Assembly: GCA_016788865.1 (NCBI GenBank)
Contig: JAEUSB010000095.1
Span: forward strand, 62,001-126,000
Source: Leptospirales bacterium
GTDB taxonomy: Bacteria > Spirochaetota > Leptospiria > Leptospirales > Leptonemataceae
Reading direction: 5' to 3'
Length of the DNA: 64,000 nt
Under the pieces are notes generated by a model. The model saw nothing but the letters and a program-made list of their open reading frames with translations, did no database searches and was not told where the DNA came from. The position numbers were made by a program, and so were the translations under genes. This document shows, in pieces, positions 1-9,004 of this stretch (positions within the stretch are counted from its first letter, which is position 1; each line of letters begins with the position of its first letter).

Positions 1-1
1 G

Positions 2-163
2 ATTGCCGCGACAGCCGGCACTGCCATTCCTTTGATCTTGAAGCGATTCGGAATTGATCCGGCCGTTGCTTCGAGTATCTTTGTGACCACGTTTACTGAT
101 GTCTGTGGTTTCATGAGTTTTCTCGGGCTTGCGCGGTTGATGCTTCCGTGGCTCATGAACTAA
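2..163 (+). CDS. mgtE: Magnesium transporter MgtE, C-terminal end (partial)
   Basis: Only the last 53 codons are in the window; the gene begins upstream. The visible peptide is hydrophobic and carries the pattern typical of the last membrane helices of MgtE-type Mg2+ channels, including [19 protein letters not shown], then ASSIF and a TDVCGF segment with the Asp that sits in the pore region of the family. MgtE imports Mg2+ through the inner membrane under control of its cytoplasmic N and CBS domains, which are not visible here. The stop TAA lies 28 bp before the next start. The family call rests on this short segment only. Confidence 0.7.
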   Translation: MAATAGTAIPLILKRFGIDPAVASSIFVTTFTDVCGFMSFLGLARLMLPWLMN

Positions 164-191
164 GTCTGATCATCTTAATTGGGGGAGTAAT

Positions 192-1772
192 ATGAGTAAT
201 GAGTTTGATGCAATTGTAATTGGTTCCGGTATGGGCGGTCTGACAGTCGCCAGTATCCTGGCCACCGTTGGCAAGAAACGTGTCCTGGTTCTGGAGCGCC
301 ATTTCCGGGCTGGCGGTTTCACGCATGAGTTTAATCGCAAGAAATATCACTGGGATGTAGGCGTTCACTACATTGGAGACCTCGCAGAGACCAGCATGCT
401 CCGCAGGCTATTCGACGTAATTACGGGAAGCCAGGTAAAATGGCAGAAAATGGAAGAGCCGTTTGAAATGTTTGTCTATCCGGATTTCTCCTTTCCAGTC
501 TACGGTGATCCCGAACGGTTCATAGGCGACGTCGTAGCCATGTTCCCGGACGAAGAACCGGCTATCAGACGTTATCTTGAAGATGTAAAGAAAGCGGCGG
601 CGTGGTTTGGTCGCCATGTCACTATGAAATCCTTGCCTCCATTTCTCGATGGCTTGACCCATCTGCTCGATTCCCTGGGGCAGAAGTCCGCCCTTATGAC
701 AACAGGGGAATATTTGAATCTCCATTTCAAGAATGAGAAGCTCAAGGCATTGCTGTTATCGCAATGGGGCGACTACGGCCTCCCTCCTGCTGAAAGCACC
801 TTTGTAATCCATTCGCTTATTGTGACGCACTATCTGAACGGTGGATACTATCCAGTAGGCGGCGCGGGTAAGATAGCGGAGAGTGTCGAGGCCATATTGA
901 ACGCGAACGGTGGTGAAATTCGTGTGTCGCACGAAGTAACTGAGGTTATCGTTGAAGAAGGGAAAGCGGTGGGCGTTCGGGTGAAAAAACTCCCTGAACG
1001 ACCCGACAGCAATATTGAATTTCGCGCGCCACTCATCGTTTCAGATGCCGGAGCCTGGACTACGTTTATGCGGCTGGTCCCTGAGTCTGTTTCCTTGCCC
1101 TTCAGATCTGACCTGGATGAGTTCTACAAACAGCAACCCGTGACGACCAACGTTACATTGTATTTGGGACTCAAGGAAGACCCACGTAAGCAAGGGTTTC
1201 ACGGAGAGAACTACTGGATTTACTCCACGTATGATCACGATAAGAACTACTTGAACCGCAGCAAATGGGTAGAAGAATCAAATCCTACCGGAGCGTATCT
1301 GTCTTTCCCGTCATTGAAGAATCCAGAAAGCCAATCCCACACGGCAGAGATCATTGCATTTGCTGATTACAAAACATTCGAACCGTGGAAAGGGGGAGCC
1401 TGGAAGAAACGTGGAATGGAGTACGCTGATCTCAAGGAGAAGATAGCACAACTATTGATTGCCTACATTGAGAAGCATTTGCCGGGCTTTAAGGATAATG
1501 TCGAGTTCTATGAGCTTTCCACTCCGATCACAAACGAGCATTTCACGGCGCATCCTCTTGGATCAATCTATGGACTGGCCTGTGTACCGGATCGCTTTCG
1601 AGAAAGCAAAGCTTCGTTCTCGCGTGCGAGAACGCCCGTTCCTGGTCTTTTTCTGACCGGTGCCGACGTCTCTTCTCCCGGTGTTGCCGGTGCAATGATG
1701 GGTGGTTTTGCCACACTGGCGCATCTGATAAATGGATTCAGTATTCTTTCCTTGTTCAGACGTCCCCGGTAG
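192..1772 (+). CDS. FAD-dependent phytoene desaturase/retinol saturase-like oxidoreductase
   Basis: This 526-residue protein starts with a dinucleotide-binding motif, IVIGSGMGGLTVASIL (residues 8-23), followed by an ERH...GGFTHEF segment. It ends with the flavin-binding TGADVSSPGVAGAMMGG motif (about 489-505). That arrangement and length match the CrtI/CrtISO/all-trans-retinol 13,14-reductase branch of the amine-oxidase superfamily, which reduces, desaturates or isomerises polyene or other hydrophobic substrates. The substrate cannot be read from sequence, and no other carotenoid gene lies nearby. The start is supported by a GGGGGAG Shine-Dalgarno sequence 5-6 nt upstream of ATG. The next gene begins 12 bp downstream, so the two are probably cotranscribed. 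Confidence 0.85.
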   Translation: MSNEFDAIVIGSGMGGLTVASILATVGKKRVLVLERHFRAGGFTHEFNRKKYHWDVGVHYIGDLAETSMLRRLFDVITGSQVKWQKMEEPFEMFVYPDFSFPVYGDPERFIGDVVAMFPDEEPAIRRYLEDVKKAAAWFGRHVTMKSLPPFLDGLTHLLDSLGQKSALMTTGEYLNLHFKNEKLKALLLSQWGDYGLPPAESTFVIHSLIVTHYLNGGYYPVGGAGKIAESVEAILNANGGEIRVSHEVTEVIVEEGKAVGVRVKKLPERPDSNIEFRAPLIVSDAGAWTTFMRLVPESVSLPFRSDLDEFYKQQPVTTNVTLYLGLKEDPRKQGFHGENYWIYSTYDHDKNYLNRSKWVEESNPTGAYLSFPSLKNPESQSHTAEIIAFADYKTFEPWKGGAWKKRGMEYADLKEKIAQLLIAYIEKHLPGFKDNVEFYELSTPITNEHFTAHPLGSIYGLACVPDRFRESKASFSRARTPVPGLFLTGADVSSPGVAGAMMGGFATLAHLINGFSILSLFRRPR

Positions 1773-1784
1773 GGAAAGGGAAAC

Positions 1785-2360
1785 TTGGGCAAAGCGACGG
1801 TCGTTATTTTCCTCTGTCTTTCATTTGCAAAAGTCGCTGAGGCGCGTGAAATCAAGACAAGTTACGACGTTGAGCTCCGCGCAGGCCAGGGGCTGGTATG
1901 CGGCACCTGCAAGGAAAACGTGCCGTGGGAGCCAGGACCCAAGGTCGATCTCCTTCTGAAATCATTCTTTCCGCTGATCCCTTCGTCTTACGGAACGATA
2001 GGTCCGGGGCTTTACGGCAAGGTTGGTTCGTTCGACGGGATTACCATGGCATCTGCCGGGGTTTTGCTGGGCTGGGACGTTGGGCCTTTTGACCTTGCTG
2101 GTTTTGCGGGCGCCGGATATTCACGCAAAAGAATCACGGATACCATTCATGGCATAAGGAGATTTCAGGGTCAAACCAGGCATACGTATGACCTGGCTCT
2201 TACTGTTGGCGTTCCTATTTCTGAGCAATTTCGTCTAACGGCAACATACGGTCACAATTCGAATGGATCGGCCATTGGCATAAACTTCCTGCCCGACAAA
2301 GGGACCAATCCAGGAATTGATAGCTTGATGCTGGGTGTTTCGTATAGATTCAGTAAGTAG
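1785..2360 (+). CDS. PagL-like lipid A 3-O-deacylase (acyloxyacyl hydrolase family) candidate
   Basis: The 191-residue product starts at a TTG preceded by GGGAAAGGG and has a signal peptide ending near AEA (about residue 20). The rest alternates like a small outer-membrane beta-barrel and ends in the barrel-type terminus GVSYRF. Near the C terminus it carries YGHNSNGSAIG and then NPGIDSLML, which match the PagL signature (His-x-Ser-Asn, then an NPG-type segment). PagL removes the 3-O acyl chain of lipid A at the outer membrane; its catalytic residues are His, Ser and an acid 12 residues after the Ser. Here these would be H157, S159 and D171, so the acid is Asp rather than the usual Glu. Activity is inferred. 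It probably shares an operon with the upstream oxidoreductase. Confidence 0.6.
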   Translation: MGKATVVIFLCLSFAKVAEAREIKTSYDVELRAGQGLVCGTCKENVPWEPGPKVDLLLKSFFPLIPSSYGTIGPGLYGKVGSFDGITMASAGVLLGWDVGPFDLAGFAGAGYSRKRITDTIHGIRRFQGQTRHTYDLALTVGVPISEQFRLTATYGHNSNGSAIGINFLPDKGTNPGIDSLMLGVSYRFSK

Positions 2361-2387
2361 TCCCGATGAAAGTTTCTGGCCGGGACC

Positions 2388-5300
2388 TCAATCCCCGCTG
2401 GCTGCCCGGAATACTTTTTCTTCAACATCGATTGCTTTCATTGGCGGGGCCAGGAAGAACCCCTGTGCCATGTCACATTTCATTTCCGCAAGCGTGAGTA
2501 GCGTTTCGAGATCTTCAACGCCTTCAGCAACTACGCGAAGGCCCAGAGTATGGGCCAGTCTGATGGTGGAGTTTACGATAATTGTATTTCGTTCACTTTC
2601 GCGCATTTGCCGGACAAAGGATAAATCGATCTTGAGAGAATCAATCGGCAGTCTTGAGAGGTAGGACAAGGAAGAATAGCCCGTGCCAAAATCATCAATA
2701 GAGAGTTCCACACCAAGGCCGTGAAGGCGGTTGAGAATGGAGAGGGCGCGTTCAGGATCTGCCATGATTGCGCTTTCCGTAATTTCTAGTTCCAGCGCGC
2801 CCGGATCAACGTGGAACTTCTTAAGCAGCGATTCAACAGTTACCGGGTATTGTTCATCCATGAGGTTCCGAACAGACAGGTTCACTGCAATCGTTGTTGT
2901 AATCCCCGTATCCTTCCATGCGCGCCATTGCCTGAGAGCGTTCTCGAGGACCCAGTGAGTCAAAGGCATGATCAGATTGCCCATTTCAGCCAGTGGGATA
3001 AATTCTCCCGGGGAAATGGTACCATGGTTGGGATGCTGCCATCGCACCAGGACTTCAGCGCCAACGCACTTTTGATCCAGAAGCATGTACTTGGGTTGAT
3101 AATGTAACGTTAGTTGATCTTCTCGGATGGCCAGCCCAAGTTCGGTAAGCAACGCAAGGCGTCTTCGTGAATACCGATCTTGATCGGGCGAGTACATTGC
3201 CACACCGGCCGATCTCCGCTTGGCAATATACATTGCCACATCAGCACAGCGGAGCAGAGAAATGGGATCCTTTCCATGCAAAGGATAGATTGCGACACCA
3301 ATGCTGGAATCCAGTTCCAGGTTCATGCCATCGAGCAGGAACGGCTCCCTTACGGCTTTGTGGACCGTCTGGGCAATACTTTCTGCTTCCGCTGGTTCGG
3401 CGATTTTTGGGATCAAAATGGCGAATTCGTCTCCACCGAGCCTGGCAATCTGAGCGCCAACGGAGTGTAGATAATTCTGAAGTCGCGGGCCAATTCGCTT
3501 CAGCAACAGATCTCCGGTATAGTGACCCAGGGTATCATTTATTTCTTTGAAGCGATCCAGATCAAGAAGCAAGAGCGCTACCTGGTTTCCAGTCCTCTCA
3601 GCGTTGTCAATTGCATGAAGACTGCTTTCAATCATGTACTGCCGGTTTGGCAAATCTGTCAGTGAATCATGCGACGCCTGATACTCAAGGCGCTGAAGAT
3701 CGCGCTTTCTGCCCGTAATGTCTGTTGCGATGATTAGTACCCTTGTGCGCTTTCCGGATTGAGTGATGGCAGACATTCTAGTGTTGTAGTGCCGGATCTC
3801 GCCGGGCGCCCCCGCACCTGTATGCTCATACTCTTCCCCTATGCCCGTTGCAAAAACCCTGGAAAGACGTGTTCGCAGTTGATCATGTTGTTCTGGCGGA
3901 TGGAAGTCATAGAACGGTCTGCCAATCACCTGGTCCCTTCTCCATCCCGGGATAATGTGATTGATGAAGTCGATTATACCTGCCTCATCGACAATAATCG
4001 CAAAGTCGGGAACGCTCTCCGCGAGCGTCCGCCACTTTTCCTCTGATTCCTTTATTGCTAGCTCGGTCGCCTTTCTGGCACTGACATCGCGGAGGATAGC
4101 CAGCATGAGACCCTCATGGATCTTCTTCGCATTCACTTCGACCGCAAACGTTGAACCATCTTTCCGGCGCAGCATGCGCTCGACGGTAACCGGTTGACCG
4201 GCCCAGATTTCGGGGAATCGGAGCAGCTTACCTTCATCGCGATTGGCAAGTATGTCAACGGGCGTCATAGTCAGCAGTTCTTCCTGTGAGTAGCCCAACA
4301 TATCGCAAACCGTTGCGTTTGCGTCTACGAACTTCAAGCTGCGTTCAATCAGGAAAATGCCATCTCCAGCCCTGTCGATAACCTCGCGATAACGCCTTTC
4401 GGTGTCAAGGAGCAGACGCTCCGTGTGCTTCCGCGCCGTAATGTCTCGGAACATGACTTGAATGGCGGGCTTTCCTCCGTAGGAAACACGCGCCGCCCGG
4501 GACTCAACGTCAACTAGCCCTCCGTCCGCGCGTAGCAATTGCTGCTCCATCGGAGGGACTTCAGAACCGGGCTGATGCAGGAGAGTAGCCACTCGGCTTG
4601 TCACAAAATCACGAAAATCTGGCGGTACTATGTCAAAGATTGGCCTTCCTACAAGGTGAGCAGGGGAGCTGTAACCGAGCAGATTTGCAAGCGCCTGGTT
4701 CGCGAACGTAAAGACGCGATCCTGATGTACCGCAACACCGTCAGGCGATCTTTCGACCAGGGATCGGTATTTGTCTTCGCTTTCGGACAACAGACTCTGC
4801 GTCCGTTTGGTAGCGCTGATGTCCGTGAATGTGCAAATTACTTGCGAAACCGATCCGTCTGGTTTCAAGAGTGGAACTGCGTTTACCAGGAGCCAAACAC
4901 GCTCCCCCCTGGCTGCATGTTGCACTCCCATTACCACATTGGTGACCGGCTGGCGGGTTGCTATGGCTCGTGGAACTGGATGCTGATTGCCGGGCAAGTT
5001 GGCTCCATCTTCTCCAATTACATTCCATTCCGGATCAAATGAGGTGCGTCCAAGGATTTGTGCTTCGCTTAGCCCCAGCAGGTTGAAAGCGGCGGGATTG
5101 GCCAGAAGGATTTCAGAATGAGGACCCTGGAGCAGGACACCAACGGTCAGATTCTTGACCAGGCTACGAAACGTATCCTCACTCCTTGCAAGAGCAGCCT
5201 CAGATTCCACGCGGTCCGTAATGTCCATAACGGTGCCGACCATGCTAGCAGGTGCTCCATCTTCGCTTCGCAGGAGGCGCCCCCGACACTCCATGAAGAG

Positions 5301-6191
5301 TATCAAGCCGTCTGCGGTAAGTATGCGGTGTTGAACTTCATATTGACTGGATCGCGAACTCAGCACGTCACCGATTGCAGCTTGAATCTTTGCGCGATCA
5401 TCGGGGTGGATGAGTTCCAGGTAATGTTCGTATGTGTGTTTAAATCCCCCGGGGGGCAGGCGGAAAAGTTTCTCGAGAGTATCGGACCAGTAAACTTCGT
5501 TCGTGTTGATCTTCCATTCCCAGATGCCAAGCTGCGAGGAATCCAGAGCGACTGAGAGACGATTGCGTGTAGCCCGGAAATGTTCTTCCGTTTCAACCTT
5601 ATCCTTCTGATTCTTTCGAGCCTCATGCGCGGCAGAACGGAGGCGATCGGCAAAGGAACCGATCATGAAGGCAGAGATGAAGAACAACATGCTTTCACCC
5701 AGCCAACTGATCAACTGAGGGCTCCAACCCTGTTGCACGTCACGAACTCCCTGAGCCCAGAGTATTATACCCCCCGCCAGTGTGGCAGTGATTGCTATGG
5801 CAAGCGCTGCTACCCGACCCAGGAGTAATCCCGCCGCAACTGTGATGACTACGAAGGCCGAATAGGAAACTCCTGAGACTCCACGCCCGAGAAATGCGGC
5901 AAATGAAAGGACAACAGTGCTCCCGACGACGCCGACAACGCTGGCTATCTTAAGGTGCCCGGTGCGCAGAATCACATAGACAAGGGCGACCAGGAAAAGG
6001 GTGGTTGCCGTTGTTTCGATCCGCGCCCGATCACCCAACAAGAGGAATAAGCCAACCCCATAGAGCGTCAGAGCGACGGCGCTTGAAAATAGAACCGCAT
6101 ACAGCAGTTGTGCTGTCAGGGCCCGATCAGGATCGGATTGTTTGGGGGCCAGGTATGCCAGCCCGCGCTTGAAATATGTCACCAGATCCAT
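2388..6191 (-). CDS. Membrane PAS(x5)-GGDEF-EAL cyclic di-GMP signalling protein
   Basis: The 1267-residue protein has five to six N-terminal membrane segments (about 28-180), then five PAS/PAC units (about 206-328, 339-460, 474-588, 599-708, 718-830), a GGDEF domain with intact GGDEF (919-923) and an EAL domain (about 1012-1255). GGDEF domains make c-di-GMP and EAL domains hydrolyse it. The EAL signature reads EVL (1046-1048), but the metal and catalytic residues look present: E1046, N1104, E1137, D1166-D1167, K1187, E1223. No RxxD inhibitory site is visible before GGDEF. The open frame extends upstream to 6377, but that would overlap the divergent gene and lacks a membrane start; the Met at 6191 begins a credible inner-membrane protein. 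Net activity cannot be predicted. Confidence 0.9.
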   Translation of the reverse strand: MDLVTYFKRGLAYLAPKQSDPDRALTAQLLYAVLFSSAVALTLYGVGLFLLLGDRARIETTATTLFLVALVYVILRTGHLKIASVVGVVGSTVVLSFAAFLGRGVSGVSYSAFVVITVAAGLLLGRVAALAIAITATLAGGIILWAQGVRDVQQGWSPQLISWLGESMLFFISAFMIGSFADRLRSAAHEARKNQKDKVETEEHFRATRNRLSVALDSSQLGIWEWKINTNEVYWSDTLEKLFRLPPGGFKHTYEHYLELIHPDDRAKIQAAIGDVLSSRSSQYEVQHRILTADGLILFMECRGRLLRSEDGAPASMVGTVMDITDRVESEAALARSEDTFRSLVKNLTVGVLLQGPHSEILLANPAAFNLLGLSEAQILGRTSFDPEWNVIGEDGANLPGNQHPVPRAIATRQPVTNVVMGVQHAARGERVWLLVNAVPLLKPDGSVSQVICTFTDISATKRTQSLLSESEDKYRSLVERSPDGVAVHQDRVFTFANQALANLLGYSSPAHLVGRPIFDIVPPDFRDFVTSRVATLLHQPGSEVPPMEQQLLRADGGLVDVESRAARVSYGGKPAIQVMFRDITARKHTERLLLDTERRYREVIDRAGDGIFLIERSLKFVDANATVCDMLGYSQEELLTMTPVDILANRDEGKLLRFPEIWAGQPVTVERMLRRKDGSTFAVEVNAKKIHEGLMLAILRDVSARKATELAIKESEEKWRTLAESVPDFAIIVDEAGIIDFINHIIPGWRRDQVIGRPFYDFHPPEQHDQLRTRLSRVFATGIGEEYEHTGAGAPGEIRHYNTRMSAITQSGKRTRVLIIATDITGRKRDLQRLEYQASHDSLTDLPNRQYMIESSLHAIDNAERTGNQVALLLLDLDRFKEINDTLGHYTGDLLLKRIGPRLQNYLHSVGAQIARLGGDEFAILIPKIAEPAEAESIAQTVHKAVREPFLLDGMNLELDSSIGVAIYPLHGKDPISLLRCADVAMYIAKRRSAGVAMYSPDQDRYSRRRLALLTELGLAIREDQLTLHYQPKYMLLDQKCVGAEVLVRWQHPNHGTISPGEFIPLAEMGNLIMPLTHWVLENALRQWRAWKDTGITTTIAVNLSVRNLMDEQYPVTVESLLKKFHVDPGALELEITESAIMADPERALSILNRLHGLGVELSIDDFGTGYSSLSYLSRLPIDSLKIDLSFVRQMRESERNTIIVNSTIRLAHTLGLRVVAEGVEDLETLLTLAEMKCDMAQGFFLAPPMKAIDVEEKVFRAASGD

Positions 6192-6274
6192 AACGGGTAG
6201 GCTACCATAAAAAGGGGATGCGCCCTGTGTGCAATTCAGTTCATGAATTTTTGAATTTGCCCGATCCTTAGGAT

Positions 6275-7537
6275 ATGGCACGACTTCCCTTGATGCATTC
6301 TTCCGTGGGAGTCCCGTATCCACAGGCCCCGCGCAAAGCTGTAGTCGAGCGGAGAGTTCGGAAGAAAAGCCTCCCATACGCCCGTCCTGATATCAGTTCC
6401 CTGGAAAGGGAGGCCGTGGACCGGGTACTGCGCTCGGGGTGGCTGACCAGCGGTCCGGAAGTACATGCATTCGAGGACGAATTCGCCCGCGCAGTAGGGG
6501 CAGACTTTGCAATTGCGGTCAACTCGGCAACAGCCGGCCTTCATCTGGCAATGGAGGTTCTGGGAATCGGAACTGGCGATCTGGTGCTTGTTCCCTCTAT
6601 TACATTCACTGCTACCGCAGAGGCCGTTCTATACGCCGGGGCTCAGCCGCACATTGTCGACGTTGACCGATCTACGTATCTCATGGATCCCCAGATCGTT
6701 TTGAACTTCATTAAAGAGGAGTGCGAGCTGCGGGAACGCAAGGTTATCCACAAAGCCAGCGGCAAGATTCTGCGCGCCCTCATTCCAGTGCACCTCGGTG
6801 GAAGGCCCTGTGACCTGGAAGGACTCCAGGCCATAGCGGACAAGTACGACCTGCACATTGTAGAAGATGCGGCGCATGCTTTCCCAACTCGCTATAAGAA
6901 TCGCATGATTGGAAACGTCAGCGAGATCACTGCATTTAGTTTTTACGCAACCAAGAACCTGTCCACAGGGGAAGGTGGAATGGTTACCACCAACAGTGAC
7001 AAGATCGCAAACCGCCTCAAACGTCTGCGTCTGCACGGCATTAAAGGGCAAACCTGGGGTCGCAAACGTTGGAAGTACGATGTAGTAGAGCAGGGATACA
7101 AGTACAACATGACAGACCTCGCGGCCGCCATGGGCCGCGTTCAATTGATGCGGACGGCTGAGATGCAGGAGCGCCGGCATGCAATCGCGTCCCGGTACCG
7201 TGACGCATTTCAAGACATCAAAGGAATTCAGATCGTGAAGGATCCGGAGGGATCTTCTCAGCATCTATTCACTATTGAGATTGCGCCGGCCGCGAAAATG
7301 AGCCGGGATCGGTTCGTTGAAGAAATGTACGCGCGAGGAATTGGCACAAGCCTGCACTTCATTCCACTTTATAGACACACCTTCTACAAAGAAATGGGTT
7401 ACGAGCCAGGAAACTTCCCTGCGAGCGAAGACATTTACAAACGCATTGTATCCTTGCCGCTCTACAGCTCTATGAGCGATGACGACGTAGAAGACGTTGT
7501 ATTCGCCGTCCAGGAAACTTTCGAGTCTCAGAAGTAG
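6275..7537 (+). CDS. DegT/DnrJ/EryC1/StrS-family PLP aminotransferase
   Basis: The 420-residue product is a fold-type I PLP enzyme that typically aminates nucleotide-bound keto-sugars for surface polysaccharides. Visible motifs are the N-terminal PYARPDIS and SGWLTSGP segments, VEDAAHAF (196-203, with the PLP-interacting Asp) and SFYATKNLSTGEGG, whose K227 is the Schiff-base lysine. Family members usually start just before the PYARPDIS motif, so the extra ~30 N-terminal residues are suspect; no strong Shine-Dalgarno decides between the ATG at 6275 and the one at 6293. It is divergent from the GGDEF-EAL gene, leaving about 83 bp for both promoters. No other sugar-nucleotide gene is adjacent, so the substrate is unknown. 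Confidence 0.87.
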   Translation: MARLPLMHSSVGVPYPQAPRKAVVERRVRKKSLPYARPDISSLEREAVDRVLRSGWLTSGPEVHAFEDEFARAVGADFAIAVNSATAGLHLAMEVLGIGTGDLVLVPSITFTATAEAVLYAGAQPHIVDVDRSTYLMDPQIVLNFIKEECELRERKVIHKASGKILRALIPVHLGGRPCDLEGLQAIADKYDLHIVEDAAHAFPTRYKNRMIGNVSEITAFSFYATKNLSTGEGGMVTTNSDKIANRLKRLRLHGIKGQTWGRKRWKYDVVEQGYKYNMTDLAAAMGRVQLMRTAEMQERRHAIASRYRDAFQDIKGIQIVKDPEGSSQHLFTIEIAPAAKMSRDRFVEEMYARGIGTSLHFIPLYRHTFYKEMGYEPGNFPASEDIYKRIVSLPLYSSMSDDDVEDVVFAVQETFESQK

Positions 7538-7838
7538 GCGCTCTGGCGGCCCCCGCACAGGGCTCTGTCCGGAAAGCCAGTTGCATGTTTCGCCTTCGCT
7601 CGGCCATTGCCGACGCTCGGACGCGCTGGTTGCGCTCGAAACCCGCAATCTGACTTTCCGGAATTTTTCTGTGCGTTGCCTTGTCGCTTACCGGTTTCTG
7701 ATTTTGTTCGGACCGCGCTCATTGTGCAAGGATGCACAGGTGCCACGGAGTGCATGGAGGCCCGAGAGCGGCCGCACGGGCTTGCTCCACCCGCTTGATC
7801 GCTTGCCCGGCGGGAAATGGTCGAGGCTTCGCGCCTGG
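7538..7838. other. Intergenic region between convergent genes
   Basis: This stretch of about 300 bp separates the aminotransferase stop from the ribF stop. It holds repeat copy A (7554-7675). The remainder (7676-7838) is GC-rich with short local inverted repeats, and I found no credible gene in it. Small open frames here have no ribosome binding site and atypical composition. Confidence 0.6.
7554..7675 (+). repeat. Structured GC-rich hairpin repeat, copy A
   Basis: The outer arms at 7568-7584 and 7645-7662 pair with one mismatch and one bulge (TCCGGAAAGCCAGTTGC against its complement), and a further CGCACAG/CTGTGCG pair closes the element. The core carries TCGCTCGGCCATTGCCGACG, itself a small hairpin (GGC-catt-GCC). 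The same core appears in three other copies between 8.8 and 10.1 kb. The rest of the 7538-7838 intergenic stretch shows no gene. Confidence 0.7.
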
Positions 7839-8759
7839 CTAGAGCTTCTCCTTCAGGGTTACTTCCCGATCTTTGTGTAATTGCGCTACCAGCGCTTCCA
7901 TTGAATCGAATTTCAACTCATCGCGGATCCGTTTGCGGAAATAAATGCGCAACTGTTCGCCGTAGAGGTCTGCGTTGAAGTCCAGCAGATTGGCTTCAAT
8001 TGTCAGTTGCTTCCCATCAAACGTGGGATTGGTTCCGATGTTTACCATTGCCCGATAAGACTGCCCGCCCCATTCGGCGATGGCCGTGTAAACTCCCTGT
8101 TTTGGGAGTACCTTACTGCGCGGCACTTCAAGGTTCGCTGTCGGAAAACCCATCTCACGGCCGCGCTGAAAACCTCGCACAACAAGTCCCGTGATAAAAT
8201 AATCATGCCCCAGGAGGCGTCGCGCGGTTTCCATATCACCGTTGCCGAGGCTATTGCGAATTTGTGAACTTGAAATTACCAGTCCAGAGCCACGAACGGC
8301 CTTCACTCTTTCCACGGAATAATTGTAGCGATGAGACATCTTCTTTAAGAACGCATAGTCACCCTTGCGACCTCGACCAAAACATTGGTCGTACCCTATG
8401 ACGATGTGGCTTGCTTTGAGTTTGCCGAGCAGGATCTCTTTGAGATATCGAAGTGCGGTCATCCGCGCCAATTCCGGCGTGAAGGGCAGAAAGACCACTG
8501 CATCAAGGGAATAGGACTGAAAGAGAGCGAGCTTCTCTTCGTATGTAAAGAGTTCATAAGTCTCCGCGCTCTTTCGTTTTCCCAGGACCAGATCCGGATG
8601 TGGGTGATAGGTTAGTAAGACTCGAGCATCCACGCGCTTCTTGAGTAGCTTGTGAATGAGAGCCTGATGGCCCTTGTGGAGCCCGTCAAAGACGCCGGGG
8701 GTCACGGCACAGGAATTCCAGGGTGCCTCGAAATTTTCTATATCATGGATGATATGCAA
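7839..8759 (-). CDS. ribF: Bifunctional riboflavin kinase/FAD synthetase
   Basis: RibF phosphorylates riboflavin to FMN and adenylates FMN to FAD. The 306-residue product shows the nucleotidyl-transferase motif GVFDGLHKGH (22-31) and SSSQIR (163-168) of the FAD synthetase half. The riboflavin kinase half has GFPTANL (204-210), NIGTNPTF (240-247) and the catalytic Glu in IEANLLDF (E255). The frame stays open to 8948, but that extension would translate hairpin repeat copy B as an Arg-rich tail. The TTG at 8759, preceded by AGGAG with 6-nt spacing, gives the normal RibF length and is preferred. In many bacteria ribF lies near truB/rpsO, but not here. Confidence 0.93.
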   Translation of the reverse strand: MHIIHDIENFEAPWNSCAVTPGVFDGLHKGHQALIHKLLKKRVDARVLLTYHPHPDLVLGKRKSAETYELFTYEEKLALFQSYSLDAVVFLPFTPELARMTALRYLKEILLGKLKASHIVIGYDQCFGRGRKGDYAFLKKMSHRYNYSVERVKAVRGSGLVISSSQIRNSLGNGDMETARRLLGHDYFITGLVVRGFQRGREMGFPTANLEVPRSKVLPKQGVYTAIAEWGGQSYRAMVNIGTNPTFDGKQLTIEANLLDFNADLYGEQLRIYFRKRIRDELKFDSMEALVAQLHKDREVTLKEKL

Positions 8760-8790
8760 AATGCGCTCCTGCGGTAATCGTGTTGGTTGG

Positions 8791-8884
8791 CCGGAAGCGA
8801 AAGGGGGCCTGCCCCTCGCTCGCCGTTGCGACGCTCGGGTCGTTCGTATCCGACTCACTGCACGACCCCGCTTTCGCTTTCCGG
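8791..8884 (+). repeat. Structured GC-rich hairpin repeat, copy B
   Basis: The arms at 8791-8807 and 8866-8884 pair (CCGGAAGCGAAAGGGGG against the complement of CCCCGCTTTCGCTTTCCGG). The 54-bp core at 8810-8863 is identical at 50 of 54 positions to copy C. It sits in the 245-bp gap between the divergent ribF and the next gene, so it may lie in a leader or promoter region. Confidence 0.8.
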
Positions 8885-9004
8885 AAGAATACGCGGTGAT
8901 CTTGTCGCAAACGGGGTTCGGATAGCACTTTCGGAAGTTGGCGGCCATTGATTTCGCGGGTAATATGCATTATGACCGGTCCCTACAATGCCGAAAGGAT
9001 GAAT

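Noticed and set aside
6192-6377. N-terminal extension of the GGDEF-EAL gene
   Set aside because: It overlaps the divergent aminotransferase gene, is not membrane-like, and a better Met lies at 6191.
8760-8948. N-terminal extension of ribF rich in Arg
   Set aside because: It translates the hairpin repeat copy B; the TTG at 8759 has an AGGAG at ideal spacing and gives normal RibF length.
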